Shown: piece after piece, positions 7,176 through 16,678 of the stretch
How the letters are laid out: every line of letters starts with the position of its first letter
How positions within the stretch are numbered: the stretch's first letter is position 1
NCBI GenBank assembly: GCA_004297305.1
Contig: SCTR01000010.1
Span: 124,001-188,000 of the forward strand
Reading direction: 5' to 3'
DNA from: Actinomycetota bacterium
Lineage (GTDB): Bacteria > Actinomycetota > Actinomycetes > S36-B12 > FW305-bin1
DNA length: 64,000 nucleotides
Translations under genes and position numbers: made by a program
The notes under the pieces: generated by a model
What the model was told of the DNA's origin: nothing
Database searches by the model: none
Seen by the model: the letters and a program-made list of their open reading frames with translations, nothing else

Positions 7176-9179
7176 CTACCAGATGCGCACCCGATCCGGC
7201 GGGTCGAGCCACATGCCGTCCCCGGGCTCGGTGCGGTAGGCCTCGTGGAACTCGTCGAGGTTCCGTGCGACGTTGGCCCGGAACTCGGCGGGGGCATGCG
7301 GATCGACGGCCAGCAACTGAGCGCCGAGTTCGGCCCGCGCCTTCAGCCGCCAGCACAGTGCCCAACTGGTGAAGACCCGCTGGACGCCGGTCAGTCCGGC
7401 GATGACGGGCGGCACGCTGCCGTCGCGGCTGATCAGGTATGCCTGCAGGCCGATCTGGAGCCCGCCGAGATCGCCGATGTTCTCGCCGACGGTCAGGCCG
7501 CCGTTGACACGGAACCCCGGCTGGTCACGGGGCTCGAACTGGTCGTACTGCGCGATCAGGCGGTCGGCCCGCAGCTGGAAACGCGCTCGGTCGTCGTCGG
7601 TCCACCAGTCGGCGAGGTTGCCCGCCCCGTCGTACCGGGATCCCTGATCGTCGAAGGCATGACCGATCTCGTGGCCGATGACAGCGCCGATGCCACCGTA
7701 GTTGTAGGCGTCGTCGGCGTCGGGGTGGAAGAACGGCGGGCGAAGGATCGCCGCGGGAAAGCAGATCTCGTGCGTCCCGGGGCTGTAGTAGGCGTTGACC
7801 GTCTGCGGAGTCATGAACCACTCATCGGGGTCCACCGGCTGCCCGAGTTTGCCCAGCTCGCGGGCGCTCTCGAACGCCCGTGCCCGCATCACATTGCCGA
7901 CCAGGTCGTCAGGCCGTATCTCGATCGTCGAATAGTCGCGCCACCGGGTCGGATAGCCGATCTTCGTCCGCAGCTGCCCGAGCTTGTCCAACGCTCGCTG
8001 CCGAGTCTGCGGTCCCATCCAGTCCAACGACTCGATGTCACGACGGTACGCCTCGATCAGGTTCCCGACGAGAATCTCCATGCGCGTCTTGGACTCCGGC
8101 GGGAAGTGCCGTTCGACGTACAGCTTCCCGACGGCTTCGCCGAGCACCTGGTTGGTGAGCGCCACCGCCCGTTTCCAGCGCGGCTTGAGTTCCGCCGATC
8201 CGGTGAGCGTCCTGCCGTAGAACTCGAAGTGCTCGTCGACGAACGGCGCGCTCAGGTAGCCGGCGTACGACCGGACGATGTGGAACCGCAGCCAATCGCG
8301 CCACGACGGGAGTTCTGCGTCGCCGAGCAGCTCGCTGAGGCCGGCGGCGAAACTCGGCTGCCGCACCACGATTTCGGGCAGCAGACCCTCGTCGGCGCCG
8401 GCACCGCGCAGCCACGCAGTCAGGTCCAGCGCTGGCGCCGTCACGGCGAACTCGTCGGCGTCGAGCAGCGTGTAGCCGCGCACGACATCGCGCACGGCCA
8501 CCCGGTCCCAATGCACCGCCGCGATCCGGGTTTCCAGGGCCACGACGCGGTCGGCGGCGGCGGTCGCTGCCGCCGGGTCGTCGCCGAGCAAGCGCAACAT
8601 CGCCGCGATGTGATTGCGGTACGCCGGGAGTACGGCGTTGAACGGTTCCTGCCGGTAGTACGTCTCGTCCGGCAGGCCGAGACCGGCTTGGCTGAGGTAG
8701 GCCACGTACCGGTCGGCCTGCCGATCGTCGGTCCGCACCTGCACGTCGAACGCGCCGGGGACCCCGACCGCAGCCAGCCGCCCGAACAGCTCGACGAGCT
8801 GTGGCGGTGTCACGACGGCAGCGGCCGCCGCCAGCAGGTCCGTCAGCGGTTCGGCACCGCGCTCCTCGACGTGGTCGGTGGAAAGGAACGACCGGTACAG
8901 GTCGCCCACCTGCTGCAACGGGGTGCCCGGGGCGGCGAGCGGCGACGTCCGGGCTGCCGGTGCCGACAGTGACAGTTCGGCTGCCTCGCGCAGGATGGCG
9001 TCGATGTCGGCTTCGGTCTGCACGCCCAACCAGACGAAATCGCCGGCCATCGGCAGGTCGGGAGGGATCTCGACGCTGCGCCACCACGAGCCGTTGACGT
9101 GCCCAAACAGGTCGTCCTGCGGCCTGACCTCGGGATCGCCGCCGTCCACCGCGGCCGATCCGGTCACCGTCTGCGTCAT
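7176..9179 (-). CDS. pepO: M13-family zinc metallopeptidase (PepO/neprilysin-like)
   Basis: A 667-aa endopeptidase of the neprilysin family, the usual length for bacterial members. The catalytic zinc motif HEIGH lies near residue 500, followed by FDDQGSRYDGAGNLADWW, and GENIGDLGG near 563 carries the third zinc ligand region. VNAYYSPGTHEICFPA is the substrate-backbone-binding Asn-Ala-Tyr motif, and the C-terminus ends MWLDPPDRVRIW as in the family. No signal peptide or N-terminal anchor is seen, so it is probably cytoplasmic like other actinobacterial PepO proteins. It degrades oligopeptides. It stands alone, next to a hydrolase in the same direction. Confidence 0.93.
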   Translation of the reverse strand: MTQTVTGSAAVDGGDPEVRPQDDLFGHVNGSWWRSVEIPPDLPMAGDFVWLGVQTEADIDAILREAAELSLSAPAARTSPLAAPGTPLQQVGDLYRSFLSTDHVEERGAEPLTDLLAAAAAVVTPPQLVELFGRLAAVGVPGAFDVQVRTDDRQADRYVAYLSQAGLGLPDETYYRQEPFNAVLPAYRNHIAAMLRLLGDDPAAATAAADRVVALETRIAAVHWDRVAVRDVVRGYTLLDADEFAVTAPALDLTAWLRGAGADEGLLPEIVVRQPSFAAGLSELLGDAELPSWRDWLRFHIVRSYAGYLSAPFVDEHFEFYGRTLTGSAELKPRWKRAVALTNQVLGEAVGKLYVERHFPPESKTRMEILVGNLIEAYRRDIESLDWMGPQTRQRALDKLGQLRTKIGYPTRWRDYSTIEIRPDDLVGNVMRARAFESARELGKLGQPVDPDEWFMTPQTVNAYYSPGTHEICFPAAILRPPFFHPDADDAYNYGGIGAVIGHEIGHAFDDQGSRYDGAGNLADWWTDDDRARFQLRADRLIAQYDQFEPRDQPGFRVNGGLTVGENIGDLGGLQIGLQAYLISRDGSVPPVIAGLTGVQRVFTSWALCWRLKARAELGAQLLAVDPHAPAEFRANVARNLDEFHEAYRTEPGDGMWLDPPDRVRIW

Positions 9180-9254
9180 CGCGATCTCCGTCCGAACGTG
9201 CCAGGTCGTCGCATCACCCGATCATGCCCGCCACGGCCGTGCCACCGCGGCAGG

Positions 9255-10142
9255 TCAGGCCCGGTGGAGGAAGCGCAGCAAGGCGGCGGCAGTGACCGCG
9301 GGCGCCTCCTCCGGAATGAAGTGGCCGGACCGCACCGGCCAGCCCTCGACGTCGGTCGCCCACTGCCGCCACAGCTGCAGCGGGTCGTACCAGCTGGCAA
9401 GCGGGCCGGAGTCACTCCACAGCACCAGGAGGGGCCACGCGATACCACGTGTCCCGCGGTCGGCCCGATCGTGTTCGACATCGACGGTGGCGGCAGCTCG
9501 GTACTGCTCGCAGACTGCATGGATCGCCGACGGCCGCGAGAGTTTCGCGACGTACTCGTTGCGGACCTCGGCGGGAAAGGCAGCCGGATCGTCCGACCAC
9601 GTCTGCAGCATGTGGTCGACCAGCACAGCGGGGTTCGCCGCGATCAGTTCCTCCGGGACCGGGTACGGCGCCGCAAGGAAGGACCACACCCAGAAGCCGA
9701 GGCTGAAGGCCATGTCCGCCCGGTCGAAGGCATCACCGGTGGGCACGATGTCGAGCACGGCCAGCCGTTCGACCGCGTGCGGGTGGTCCAGGGCCATCCG
9801 GTAGGCGCAACGCGCGCCACGGTCGTGCCCGGCGACGAAGAATCGCTGGAAGCCCAACTGCTGCATGACATCGAGCTGCTCCTGGGCGAGTCGACGCATC
9901 GAGTACGGCGCGTGGTCCGGTGCGCTCGGCGGCGCACCGGAGTCGCCGTATCCGGTCAGGTCGGTCGCCACGACCGTGTGGTGCCGCGCCAGGATTGGCG
10001 CCACCCGCCGCCACATCAGATGCGTCTCGGGAATGCCGTGCAGCAGCAACAGCGGCGGCCCGCTGCCACCGCGTCGCCCGTGGATGTGTGACTCCGCTGT
10101 GGCGATGTCGAACTCGTCGAAACCGTCGAACCCTGCCCCCAT
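9255..10142 (-). CDS. alpha/beta hydrolase, haloacetate-dehalogenase/epoxide-hydrolase-like
   Basis: A 295-aa alpha/beta hydrolase. The oxyanion motif HGIPETH is at 35-41, and the nucleophile elbow GHDRGAR puts Asp107 as nucleophile, as in fluoroacetate dehalogenases and epoxide hydrolases rather than Ser esterases. SGHFIPEEAP near the C-terminus supplies the catalytic His. The pattern GHDRGAR followed by ALDHP and LAVLDIVPT is closest to haloacetate dehalogenase annotations. The substrate cannot be deduced from sequence. It sits 76 bases downstream of the peptidase start on the same strand. Confidence 0.8.
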   Translation of the reverse strand: MGAGFDGFDEFDIATAESHIHGRRGGSGPPLLLLHGIPETHLMWRRVAPILARHHTVVATDLTGYGDSGAPPSAPDHAPYSMRRLAQEQLDVMQQLGFQRFFVAGHDRGARCAYRMALDHPHAVERLAVLDIVPTGDAFDRADMAFSLGFWVWSFLAAPYPVPEELIAANPAVLVDHMLQTWSDDPAAFPAEVRNEYVAKLSRPSAIHAVCEQYRAAATVDVEHDRADRGTRGIAWPLLVLWSDSGPLASWYDPLQLWRQWATDVEGWPVRSGHFIPEEAPAVTAAALLRFLHRA

Positions 10143-10166
10143 CAGCGACTCCGATCCGGGTTGTCC

Positions 10167-11495
10167 TCAGCTCGATTCCGCCGGAAGCCGGACCGTGACG
10201 ACCAGACCGCCGGCTTCGCGGGCGCGAGCGATGACCTCGCCGCCGTGGGCGCGCGCGATCGAGCGGACGATCGACAGGCCGAGCCCGGCTCCCTTCGCCG
10301 TGACCAGTCGTTCGGTGCCCAACCGGCGGAACGGTTCGAAGAGCACCGGCACATCGTAGGCGGGGATCACCGGCCCGGAGTTCTCCACCTCCAATTCGAC
10401 CCGGTCGTCGACCACACCGCTGGTCACGACGACGAAGCCGTCCGGTGTCGCGACGTTGTACTTGATGCCGTTGTCCACGAGGTTCTGGGTCAGTCGCTCC
10501 AGCAGCAGCGGGTCACCGGTGGTCGGCGCCGCCTCGGCTCGGGTACGAAGCGTGACGCCAGCGGCTTGAGCGTCGCCGGAGGACTGCGCGACGACGTGGT
10601 GCAGGACATCGGCGAGATCCACCGGCGACCTGCTGAGTACCTCGCTGTCGGAGCGGGCGAGCAGCAGCAGTCCGGCGATCAGGCGCTCGTGGCGAGTGTT
10701 GATCTGCAGCAACGCCTCGCCGAGTTGCTGGACGTCGGCTGAGGCGGTCTTGCGATGCATCGCCAGCTCGACCAACGCACGGTTGAGAGTCAGCGGCGTC
10801 CGCAGTTCGTGTGACGCGTTGGCGACGAAGGAACGCTGACCCTCGAACGACCGGTCCAGGCGCTCCAGCATGGAGTCGAAGGTGTCGGCGAGCTCCTTGA
10901 CCTCGTCCGAACGACCCGGCAGCGCAATACGTTCATGCAGCCCCCGATCGGCTGCCGGCGCCGACGCGATGCGTCTGGCCGTCTCGGTCACGCGGTGCAG
11001 CGGCGCGAGAACCCGTCCGGCGACCAGCCAGCCCAAGCCGACCGACACGCTGCCGACCAGGACCAGCGCGATTGCGCCCTGCCGCAGCAGGGACGACACC
11101 GTCTCGCTGCGTAGCCGGACCGCCTCGGCGGCCAGGAAGCCGGGGACATCCTCGACCGCAATGACTTCGCCGCTACCGGTCCACAGCGACGGGGCGCTCC
11201 CCGTCGGCGTTGGCTGCCCCTGACTTGACGGCTGCCCCTGGCTCGTAGCTTGGCCCTGGCCGGTGGGTTGCCCCGGGCCCGTCGCTTGGCCCGGGCCGGT
11301 CGGTCCCGTCGGTTGGCTCGTCGGTTGGCTCGTCGGCTGCGGCCCGATCTGACTGGCGATCACATTCGTCGCCGGCAGTTGCCGGTCGACCAGCAGGTAC
11401 GTCACGCCCAGCAAGACGGTGCCGGCCAGGAAGAACAGGCCGCCGTAGATCAGCGTCAGCCGGGCCTTCAGCGTGCGCGGACCGGCGATTCTCAT
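10167..11495 (-). CDS. sensor histidine kinase
   Basis: A 442-aa membrane histidine kinase. TM1 spans about 14-36 and TM2 about 138-160, followed by HAMP (to about 215), HisKA with SHELRTP and phospho-acceptor His229, and a HATPase domain with N (LTQNLVDNGIKYN), F (LFEPFRR) and G (GAGLGLSIV) boxes. The extracytoplasmic loop contains a low-complexity Gln/Gly/Pro/Thr stretch (about 52-97) built of 4- and 6-residue units such as PTSQ and GPGQAT, so a classical ligand domain is unlikely there. It overlaps the response regulator stop by four bases (ATGA). The divergent lipoprotein/ABC exporter operon is its probable target. Confidence 0.93.
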   Translation of the reverse strand: MRIAGPRTLKARLTLIYGGLFFLAGTVLLGVTYLLVDRQLPATNVIASQIGPQPTSQPTSQPTGPTGPGQATGPGQPTGQGQATSQGQPSSQGQPTPTGSAPSLWTGSGEVIAVEDVPGFLAAEAVRLRSETVSSLLRQGAIALVLVGSVSVGLGWLVAGRVLAPLHRVTETARRIASAPAADRGLHERIALPGRSDEVKELADTFDSMLERLDRSFEGQRSFVANASHELRTPLTLNRALVELAMHRKTASADVQQLGEALLQINTRHERLIAGLLLLARSDSEVLSRSPVDLADVLHHVVAQSSGDAQAAGVTLRTRAEAAPTTGDPLLLERLTQNLVDNGIKYNVATPDGFVVVTSGVVDDRVELEVENSGPVIPAYDVPVLFEPFRRLGTERLVTAKGAGLGLSIVRSIARAHGGEVIARAREAGGLVVTVRLPAESS

Positions 11496-12148
11496 GCGAG
11501 CCGGTACCCCACACCGGGCACGGTCACGACCGCGGGCGGCTCGCCGAGTTTGCGCCGCAGCTTGTGGATCGTGAGCCGCACTGCCGAGGTGAACGGATCG
11601 ACGTTCTCGTCCCAGACCTTCTCCAGCAGCTGTTCAGCCGAGACGACGCCCCCCGCCGCCCGCATCAGCTCGGCAAGGACACCGAACTCCTTCTTGGACA
11701 GCAGGATGTAGCGCCCGTGGCGAAACGTCTCCCGGCGCGCCGGATCGAGCACGATGCCCGCCCCCCGCAGCACCGGCGGCGCAGCCGGACGTGCGCGGCG
11801 GCCCAGCGCGTTGACGCGAGCGGCCAGCTCCGGGAACGCAAACGGTTTGGTGAGGTAGTCGTCCGCACCGATCGACAGCCCCGCCACCCGGTCGACCACC
11901 TCGGCGGCCGCGGTGAGCATGAGGATCCGCGTCGTCGCTCCGGAGTCGGTGACCGTTCGGCAGACCTCATCGCCGTGCAGGACCGGGAGGTCGCGGTCGA
12001 GTACCACGACGTCGTAGTCGCTGACAGTGAGGCGTTCCACAGCCGAACCGCCGTCCAAGGCGATATCGACGGCATGCGCCTCGCCCCGCAGCCACTCGGC
12101 GATCGCATCGGCCAGCATCGGCTCGTCCTCGACCACCAAGACTCGCAT
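11492..12148 (-). CDS. OmpR-family response regulator
   Basis: A 218-aa regulator starting at ATG 12148; the in-frame upstream extension is antisense to the exporter promoter and not family-like. The receiver domain is residues 1-115, with acidic pocket Glu7-Asp8, phospho-acceptor Asp51 (VVLDRDLP) and LTKPF containing the conserved Lys. The winged-helix Trans_reg_C domain follows (ILLSKKEFGVLAELMRA..VVTVPGVGYRLA). It is the first gene of a two-gene operon with the kinase and is divergent from the exporter operon. The 171-bp gap between 12148 and 12320 should hold both promoters and its binding site. Confidence 0.94.
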   Translation of the reverse strand: MRVLVVEDEPMLADAIAEWLRGEAHAVDIALDGGSAVERLTVSDYDVVVLDRDLPVLHGDEVCRTVTDSGATTRILMLTAAAEVVDRVAGLSIGADDYLTKPFAFPELAARVNALGRRARPAAPPVLRGAGIVLDPARRETFRHGRYILLSKKEFGVLAELMRAAGGVVSAEQLLEKVWDENVDPFTSAVRLTIHKLRRKLGEPPAVVTVPGVGYRLA

Positions 12149-12319
12149 GCACCATCCTCCGCCCGTGCGCCGGCGCACGACTCTACCCGCGCCCGCCATG
12201 GTCGCCGATCGCCGTGTTTCCTCCGCGTTAGCTCCCGTGGAACTGCCGGCGAAACAGCCCGATCGCTTTCCTTGCTGGCAGGCCGAGACTGGTCGGCCGC
12301 AGAGGAGCGGGGTGGATCG

Positions 12320-12862
12320 ATGAAGAACAGAACCAGGTTCGCCTGGGCGACGTGGACGGTCGCTGTCGTGATCGCGCTGGCCGGCTGCGGGAGTTCCGGC
12401 ACCGGCGAGCAGGTGGCCTCGGTGGCGACGGGACCGAGCTCGACCACGAGTGCCAGCCCGGGTACGACGGGGAATCTCACCGCGGCGGAGCAGGGCCTCA
12501 AGTTCGCCCAATGCATGCGTGAACACGGCATCGACATGGCCGACCCCGAGGTGGGCAGCGACGGTCGCCTGAAGATCACGCTCAACGGCAAGCCAGGGCA
12601 GAACCTCGATGCCGCGCAAGCTGCCTGTAAGGACCTGCTCCCCACCCAGCCCGACGGTGGCGGCCCCGGCCCGGCCCAGGACGAGAACATGCTCAAGATG
12701 GCGCAGTGCATGCGGGAGAACGGCGTAGCCGCCTTCCCCGATCCGCAGTCCGGCGGCGGAATTCTCGACGAGACCGTCATGAAGGATCCGGACTTCGAGG
12801 CCGCCCGGGACAAGTGCGAGAAGCTCTACTTGCCCAACGGAGCCCGACGGGCCGCGTCATGA
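12320..12862 (+). CDS. lipoprotein with two internal CMRxxG repeats
   Basis: A 180-aa secreted lipoprotein. The signal peptide ends in the lipobox LAGC with Cys23 as lipidation site, then a Ser/Thr-rich linker. Two copies of a motif follow: FAQCMREHGIDMADP (about 62-76) and MAQCMRENGVAAFPDP (about 117-132), each with one Cys, plus single cysteines in AACKDLL and DKCEKL. The arrangement suggests an internal duplication, possibly with disulphides. Similar lipoproteins are common next to actinobacterial HlyD/MacB-type exporters. Its stop overlaps the adaptor start (ATGA), so it is the first gene of a four-gene operon. Function is unknown, perhaps an accessory of the exporter. Confidence 0.75.
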   Translation: MKNRTRFAWATWTVAVVIALAGCGSSGTGEQVASVATGPSSTTSASPGTTGNLTAAEQGLKFAQCMREHGIDMADPEVGSDGRLKITLNGKPGQNLDAAQAACKDLLPTQPDGGGPGPAQDENMLKMAQCMRENGVAAFPDPQSGGGILDETVMKDPDFEAARDKCEKLYLPNGARRAAS

Positions 12863-13959
12863 CCGACGACTTGCCGACACCGGTGCCGACCCCGACGCGA
12901 CGTCGGCGACGAGGCGGGACGGTGGCGTTGGCCGCGACCGTCGTCGTCGTGGCGGGCGTCGTGGTGGCGGTGACCGTCGGTTTCGGTGGCGCCCGCGGCG
13001 CCACGCCGGCGGCCAGCTCGCCGTCGGCGACCGCCACGGTCACTCGACAGACCCTGAACGACACGGAAACCTTCGGTGGCACTCTCGGTTACGGCGAGAC
13101 CAGCACGCTGAACTCACAGCTGGCAGGCACGGTCACGTGGTTGCCGGAGCCGGGGACCGTCGTACGGCGCAATCAGCGGTTGTTCGACGTCGACGACGAC
13201 CCGGTGATCCTGCTCACCGGGTCGTTGCCGGCCTATCGCCCCATGTCGATCGGCACGAAGGGCCTCGACGTGAAACAGCTGGAGGAGAACCTCAAGGCGC
13301 TGGGCTACAGCGGATTCGTCGTGGACCGGACGTTCACTGCCGGGACGGCCGCCGCGGTGAAGGCGTGGCAGGAGGACCACGGGATACAGCCGACCGGCCG
13401 GGTCGACCTGGGTCGCGTGGTCTTCTCGCCGGGCGCCGTCCGCGTCGAAGCGGTGAGCGCCGCGCTGGGGCAGACGTTGACAGTCGGCCAGGCCGTCCTG
13501 GAGCTGACCGGCACGACCCGAGTCGTGACGCTGTCGCTGGACGTCGCCGACCAGCGGCTGGCCAAGAAGGGCAGCGCGGTCACCGTCGAGTTGCCCGACG
13601 GCACCCGCCTGAAGGGGCAGGTGGTGGCGGTCACCACGCAGATCGAGCCTGCTGAGAACCCTGACGACGAGGACAAGACCACGCTCGCGGTGACCGTCTC
13701 GCTGACCGACGCCGCAGCGGGCAAGGATCTGGATGTCGCCACCGTCGAGGTGGAGTTCACCGCAGCGCAGCATCGGGACGTCCTGACCGTTCCGGTTGCC
13801 GCCCTGGTCGCCTTGGCCTCCGGTGGCTACGGCGTGGAAGTGGTGGACGGGTCCGGCAGTGACTACGTCGCGGTGACCACTGGGCTGTTCGCCGACGGCC
13901 GGGTCGAGATCAGCGGTGACGGCATTGCCGAGGGCGCCAAGGTGGGCGTGCCCCGATGA
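12859..13959 (+). CDS. periplasmic adaptor (HlyD/MFP) with peptidoglycan-binding domain
   Basis: A 366-aa protein with an Arg cluster and one N-terminal membrane helix (about residues 17-38). A barrel/lipoyl-like region follows ([31 protein letters not shown]), then a PG_binding_1 domain ([41 protein letters not shown]) and a C-terminal beta-barrel ([12 protein letters not shown]). It is the membrane-fusion component of an ABC exporter in a Gram-positive envelope. It is coupled to both neighbours by 4-base overlaps. Confidence 0.85.
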   Translation: MTDDLPTPVPTPTRRRRRGGTVALAATVVVVAGVVVAVTVGFGGARGATPAASSPSATATVTRQTLNDTETFGGTLGYGETSTLNSQLAGTVTWLPEPGTVVRRNQRLFDVDDDPVILLTGSLPAYRPMSIGTKGLDVKQLEENLKALGYSGFVVDRTFTAGTAAAVKAWQEDHGIQPTGRVDLGRVVFSPGAVRVEAVSAALGQTLTVGQAVLELTGTTRVVTLSLDVADQRLAKKGSAVTVELPDGTRLKGQVVAVTTQIEPAENPDDEDKTTLAVTVSLTDAAAGKDLDVATVEVEFTAAQHRDVLTVPVAALVALASGGYGVEVVDGSGSDYVAVTTGLFADGRVEISGDGIAEGAKVGVPR

Positions 13960-14648
13960 TCGAACTGACCGACGTGACGAAGGTGTATCCCGGGGATGTC
14001 ACCGCGCTGGCTTCGGTCGACCTCCGCATCGACAGCGGTGAGTTCACCGCGATCGTGGGCCCGTCCGGTTCCGGCAAGTCGACGATGTTGCACGTCCTGG
14101 GCGCGCTGGACCGGCCCACGACCGGGCGCGTGGTGATCGACGACAACGACATCGCAACGTTGTCCGATCGCCAGTTGTCGGCCCTGCGCGCCCGGCGCAT
14201 CGGATTTGTCTTCCAGCAGTTCCATTTGGCGCCCAGCGTCGCCGCGGTGGACAACGTCGCAGACGGCCTGCTGTACGCCGGCGTCCGTCGTTCCCAGCGG
14301 CGGGAGCTGGCGGCAGCAGCGCTGGACCGGGTCGGTCTCAGCCATCGGCTGGATCACCGACCGCACCAGTTGTCCGGTGGGGAGCGCCAGCGCGTCGCCA
14401 TAGCCCGTGCCGTGGTGGGAGATCCGCCGTTGCTGCTGGCCGACGAGCCGACGGGCAACCTCGACTCTGTCGCCGGAACTGCCGTGATGGGCCTGCTCCG
14501 CCAGTTGCATTCGTCCGGGACGACGATCGTCGTCATCACCCACGACCGGGAGATCGCCGCCAGCCTGCCTCGACAGGTGCAGATGCGGGACGGACACATC
14601 CTGGATTCGCGCGCCACGGTGACCACCTCGGCGGGAACGGACTCCTGA
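13956..14648 (+). CDS. ABC transporter ATP-binding protein, MacB/LolD type
   Basis: A 230-aa nucleotide-binding domain. Walker [10 protein letters not shown] is at 35-43, the signature is [14 protein letters not shown], Walker B is [12 protein letters not shown], and the switch His is in VVITHD. MacB/LolD-type ATPases power mechanotransmission exporters rather than import. It begins 4 bases inside the adaptor gene and its TGA overlaps the permease ATG. Confidence 0.94.
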   Translation: MIELTDVTKVYPGDVTALASVDLRIDSGEFTAIVGPSGSGKSTMLHVLGALDRPTTGRVVIDDNDIATLSDRQLSALRARRIGFVFQQFHLAPSVAAVDNVADGLLYAGVRRSQRRELAAAALDRVGLSHRLDHRPHQLSGGERQRVAIARAVVGDPPLLLADEPTGNLDSVAGTAVMGLLRQLHSSGTTIVVITHDREIAASLPRQVQMRDGHILDSRATVTTSAGTDS

Positions 14649-15853
14649 TGGACAGCCGGAAACTCGTCCCGGCGCGCCTGCGCGCCACCGATGTCGTTCG
14701 CGTCGGCGCCTCCGGGCTGCGCACCAGACCCACCCGAGTCCTGTTGTCGGCGTTGGGTATCGCGATCGGTATCGCCGCGATGGTCGCCGTTGTGGGGATC
14801 TCGTCGTCGTCGCAGGCCGACCTCGACCGTACGCTGGCCTCGTTGGGGACGAACCTGCTGACCGTCACGCCGGGCCGTACGCTCGCCGGCGCCGACGCGA
14901 CCTTGCCCGAAGCGGCAGAAGCGATGATCGACCGGATCGGCCCGGTGACATCGGTGTCAGCGGTAGGCAAGATCGCCGATGCGAAGGTCTTTCGCTCCGA
15001 CCAGATACCGAAGGTACAGACCGGAGGATTGTCGACGTACGCCGCGCGACTCGGCCTGCTCGACACGATCGGCGGCCACGTGCGCGACGGTCGCTGGTTA
15101 AACGAGGCGACGAGTCACTACCCAGCCGTCGTGTTGGGTTCAACGGCAGCCGCCCGGTTGGGAATCAACCACGCCAGCCCACAGATCCAGATCCTGGTGG
15201 GCGGCAGGTGGTTCACCGTCGTCGGCATCCTCGATCCGGTGGCGCTCGCGCCCGAACTGGACACCGCCGCGTTGATCGGCTGGCCGGTCGCGACGGAGGA
15301 GTTCGACTTCGACGGCCGGGCCAGCATCGTCTACACCCGCTCCGACGACAGCCAGGTCGAGGCCGTCGGCGCGGTCCTCGGGCCGACGGCGAATCCTGAG
15401 GCGCCCAACGAGGTCGAGGTATCCCGCCCGTCGGACGCGCTGACCGCGCAGCGAGCCGCCGGTGCAGCGTTCACCGGACTGCTGCTGGGGCTGGGCGCGG
15501 TCGCCTTGCTCGTCGGCGGCGTCGGGGTGGCCAACACGATGGTGATCTCGGTTCTCGAGCGTCGGGCTGAGATCGGCCTACGCCGCTCGCTGGGTGCCAC
15601 CCGTGGGCAGGTCCGCACCCAGTTCCTCACCGAGTCGCTGTTGCTGTCCGCGCTGGGCGGGTTGGGCGGTGTGGCACTGGGAATCGTCGTCACCGCGGGG
15701 TACGCCCGCTACCAAGGATGGCCGACGACGGTGCCGGCGTGGACCACGGTCGGCGCCGTTGTCGCCACGGTCCTCATCGGCGGTATCGCCGGCCTCTATC
15801 CGGCGCTACGGGCGGCCCGGCTCTCTCCCACCGAGGCCTTGGCTGTGCCGTGA
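14648..15853 (+). CDS. ABC transporter permease, MacB/FtsX family
   Basis: A 401-aa permease. One N-terminal helix (about 32-55) is followed by a large extracytoplasmic MacB periplasmic core (about 56-270) and three C-terminal helices with the FtsX motif (AVALLVGGVGVANTMVISVLERRAEIGLRRSLGATRGQVRTQFL shortened here to the ERRAEIGLRRSLGA core). With the adaptor, ATPase and lipoprotein it forms a complete exporter of the MacAB type. The substrate is unknown: antimicrobial peptide, macrolide or lipid are possible. The linked two-component system suggests induction by envelope or antibiotic stress. Confidence 0.92.
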   Translation: MDSRKLVPARLRATDVVRVGASGLRTRPTRVLLSALGIAIGIAAMVAVVGISSSSQADLDRTLASLGTNLLTVTPGRTLAGADATLPEAAEAMIDRIGPVTSVSAVGKIADAKVFRSDQIPKVQTGGLSTYAARLGLLDTIGGHVRDGRWLNEATSHYPAVVLGSTAAARLGINHASPQIQILVGGRWFTVVGILDPVALAPELDTAALIGWPVATEEFDFDGRASIVYTRSDDSQVEAVGAVLGPTANPEAPNEVEVSRPSDALTAQRAAGAAFTGLLLGLGAVALLVGGVGVANTMVISVLERRAEIGLRRSLGATRGQVRTQFLTESLLLSALGGLGGVALGIVVTAGYARYQGWPTTVPAWTTVGAVVATVLIGGIAGLYPALRAARLSPTEALAVP

Positions 15854-15864
15854 CGATTCCGGGA

Positions 15865-15891
15865 GCCGGGCGCCCTGCGTGGCGCTCCGGC
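15865..15891. terminator. possible bidirectional terminator hairpin
   Basis: An inverted repeat (GCCGGGCGCC / GGCGCTCCGGC, one bulge, 6-base loop) lies between the convergent permease and acetyltransferase genes. No U-tract follows, so it is a weak prediction based mainly on position. Confidence 0.3.
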
Positions 15892-15920
15892 ACGTGGGCG
15901 GCAGCCGTGCAGGGTGGTCC

Positions 15921-16499
15921 CTACGACAGGTCGCGGCGCATCAGGACACGGGGAAACCCGCCGCTGACCGACGACGTGGGTGCGGCGTAGCTGAATCCGG
16001 CGTCCTCGAACAGTTTTCGGGTCCCGACGTAGGCCATGGTGAGGTCGACGCGGGCGCCGTTGTTGTCCACCGGGTACCCCTCGACTGCGGGAGCGCCGCG
16101 CTCCCGCGCATAATCCACGGCGCCACCGAGTACGGCGTGCGCCACGCCACGACCGCGGTATCCGGGTCGGACCCGGACGCACCAGATCGACCAGACCGGT
16201 AGCTGGTCGACGTGCGGGATCTTCTTGGACCGGGCGAACGGCAACTGCGAGCGAGGAGCCACCGCAGCCCAGCCGACGACGACGGATTCCTCGTAGGCGA
16301 GGACGCCGGGGGCGACGTCCCGTGAACACAAGTTCTCGACGTAGCGGCCGCGGTCCGGACCGACCAGCGAACGGTTCGTGGCGGCATCGAGCCGATGGCT
16401 GAGGCACCAGCACACCGAGGACGTGGGGTTCTTCGGTCCGAGCATGACGGCGACGTCGGCGAAGCGTTCGGCGGACGCTGGTCGAATGTCGAAGCTCAT
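15921..16499 (-). CDS. GNAT-family N-acetyltransferase
   Basis: A 192-aa acetyltransferase from ATG 16499. The acetyl-CoA-binding motif A is VRPGYRGRGVAHAVLGGAVDYARERG (RGRGVA is the pyrophosphate loop). The N-terminus (MSFDIRPASAERFADVAVMLGPKNP) and CWCLSHRL resemble an actinobacterial group of GNATs with a conserved Cys-x-Cys. The acceptor is unknown. It stands alone and faces the exporter operon. Confidence 0.85.
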   Translation of the reverse strand: MSFDIRPASAERFADVAVMLGPKNPTSSVCWCLSHRLDAATNRSLVGPDRGRYVENLCSRDVAPGVLAYEESVVVGWAAVAPRSQLPFARSKKIPHVDQLPVWSIWCVRVRPGYRGRGVAHAVLGGAVDYARERGAPAVEGYPVDNNGARVDLTMAYVGTRKLFEDAGFSYAAPTSSVSGGFPRVLMRRDLS

Positions 16500-16678
16500 G
16501 GGGCCTCCCCTCGGCACCTTGCCGGCTGCGGAGTGCCCCGCCGTACCCGGGGTCCGATAGTAGGTCGATTCTGTGGACGGATGGCGGCAGTCCGAGCGGC
16601 AGCAGTGTCCGCTGACCTCGACTGGGCGTTGGCTAGGAGTACTTACCGGCGGGGCAACTGTCATCGAGGAGGTCGACG

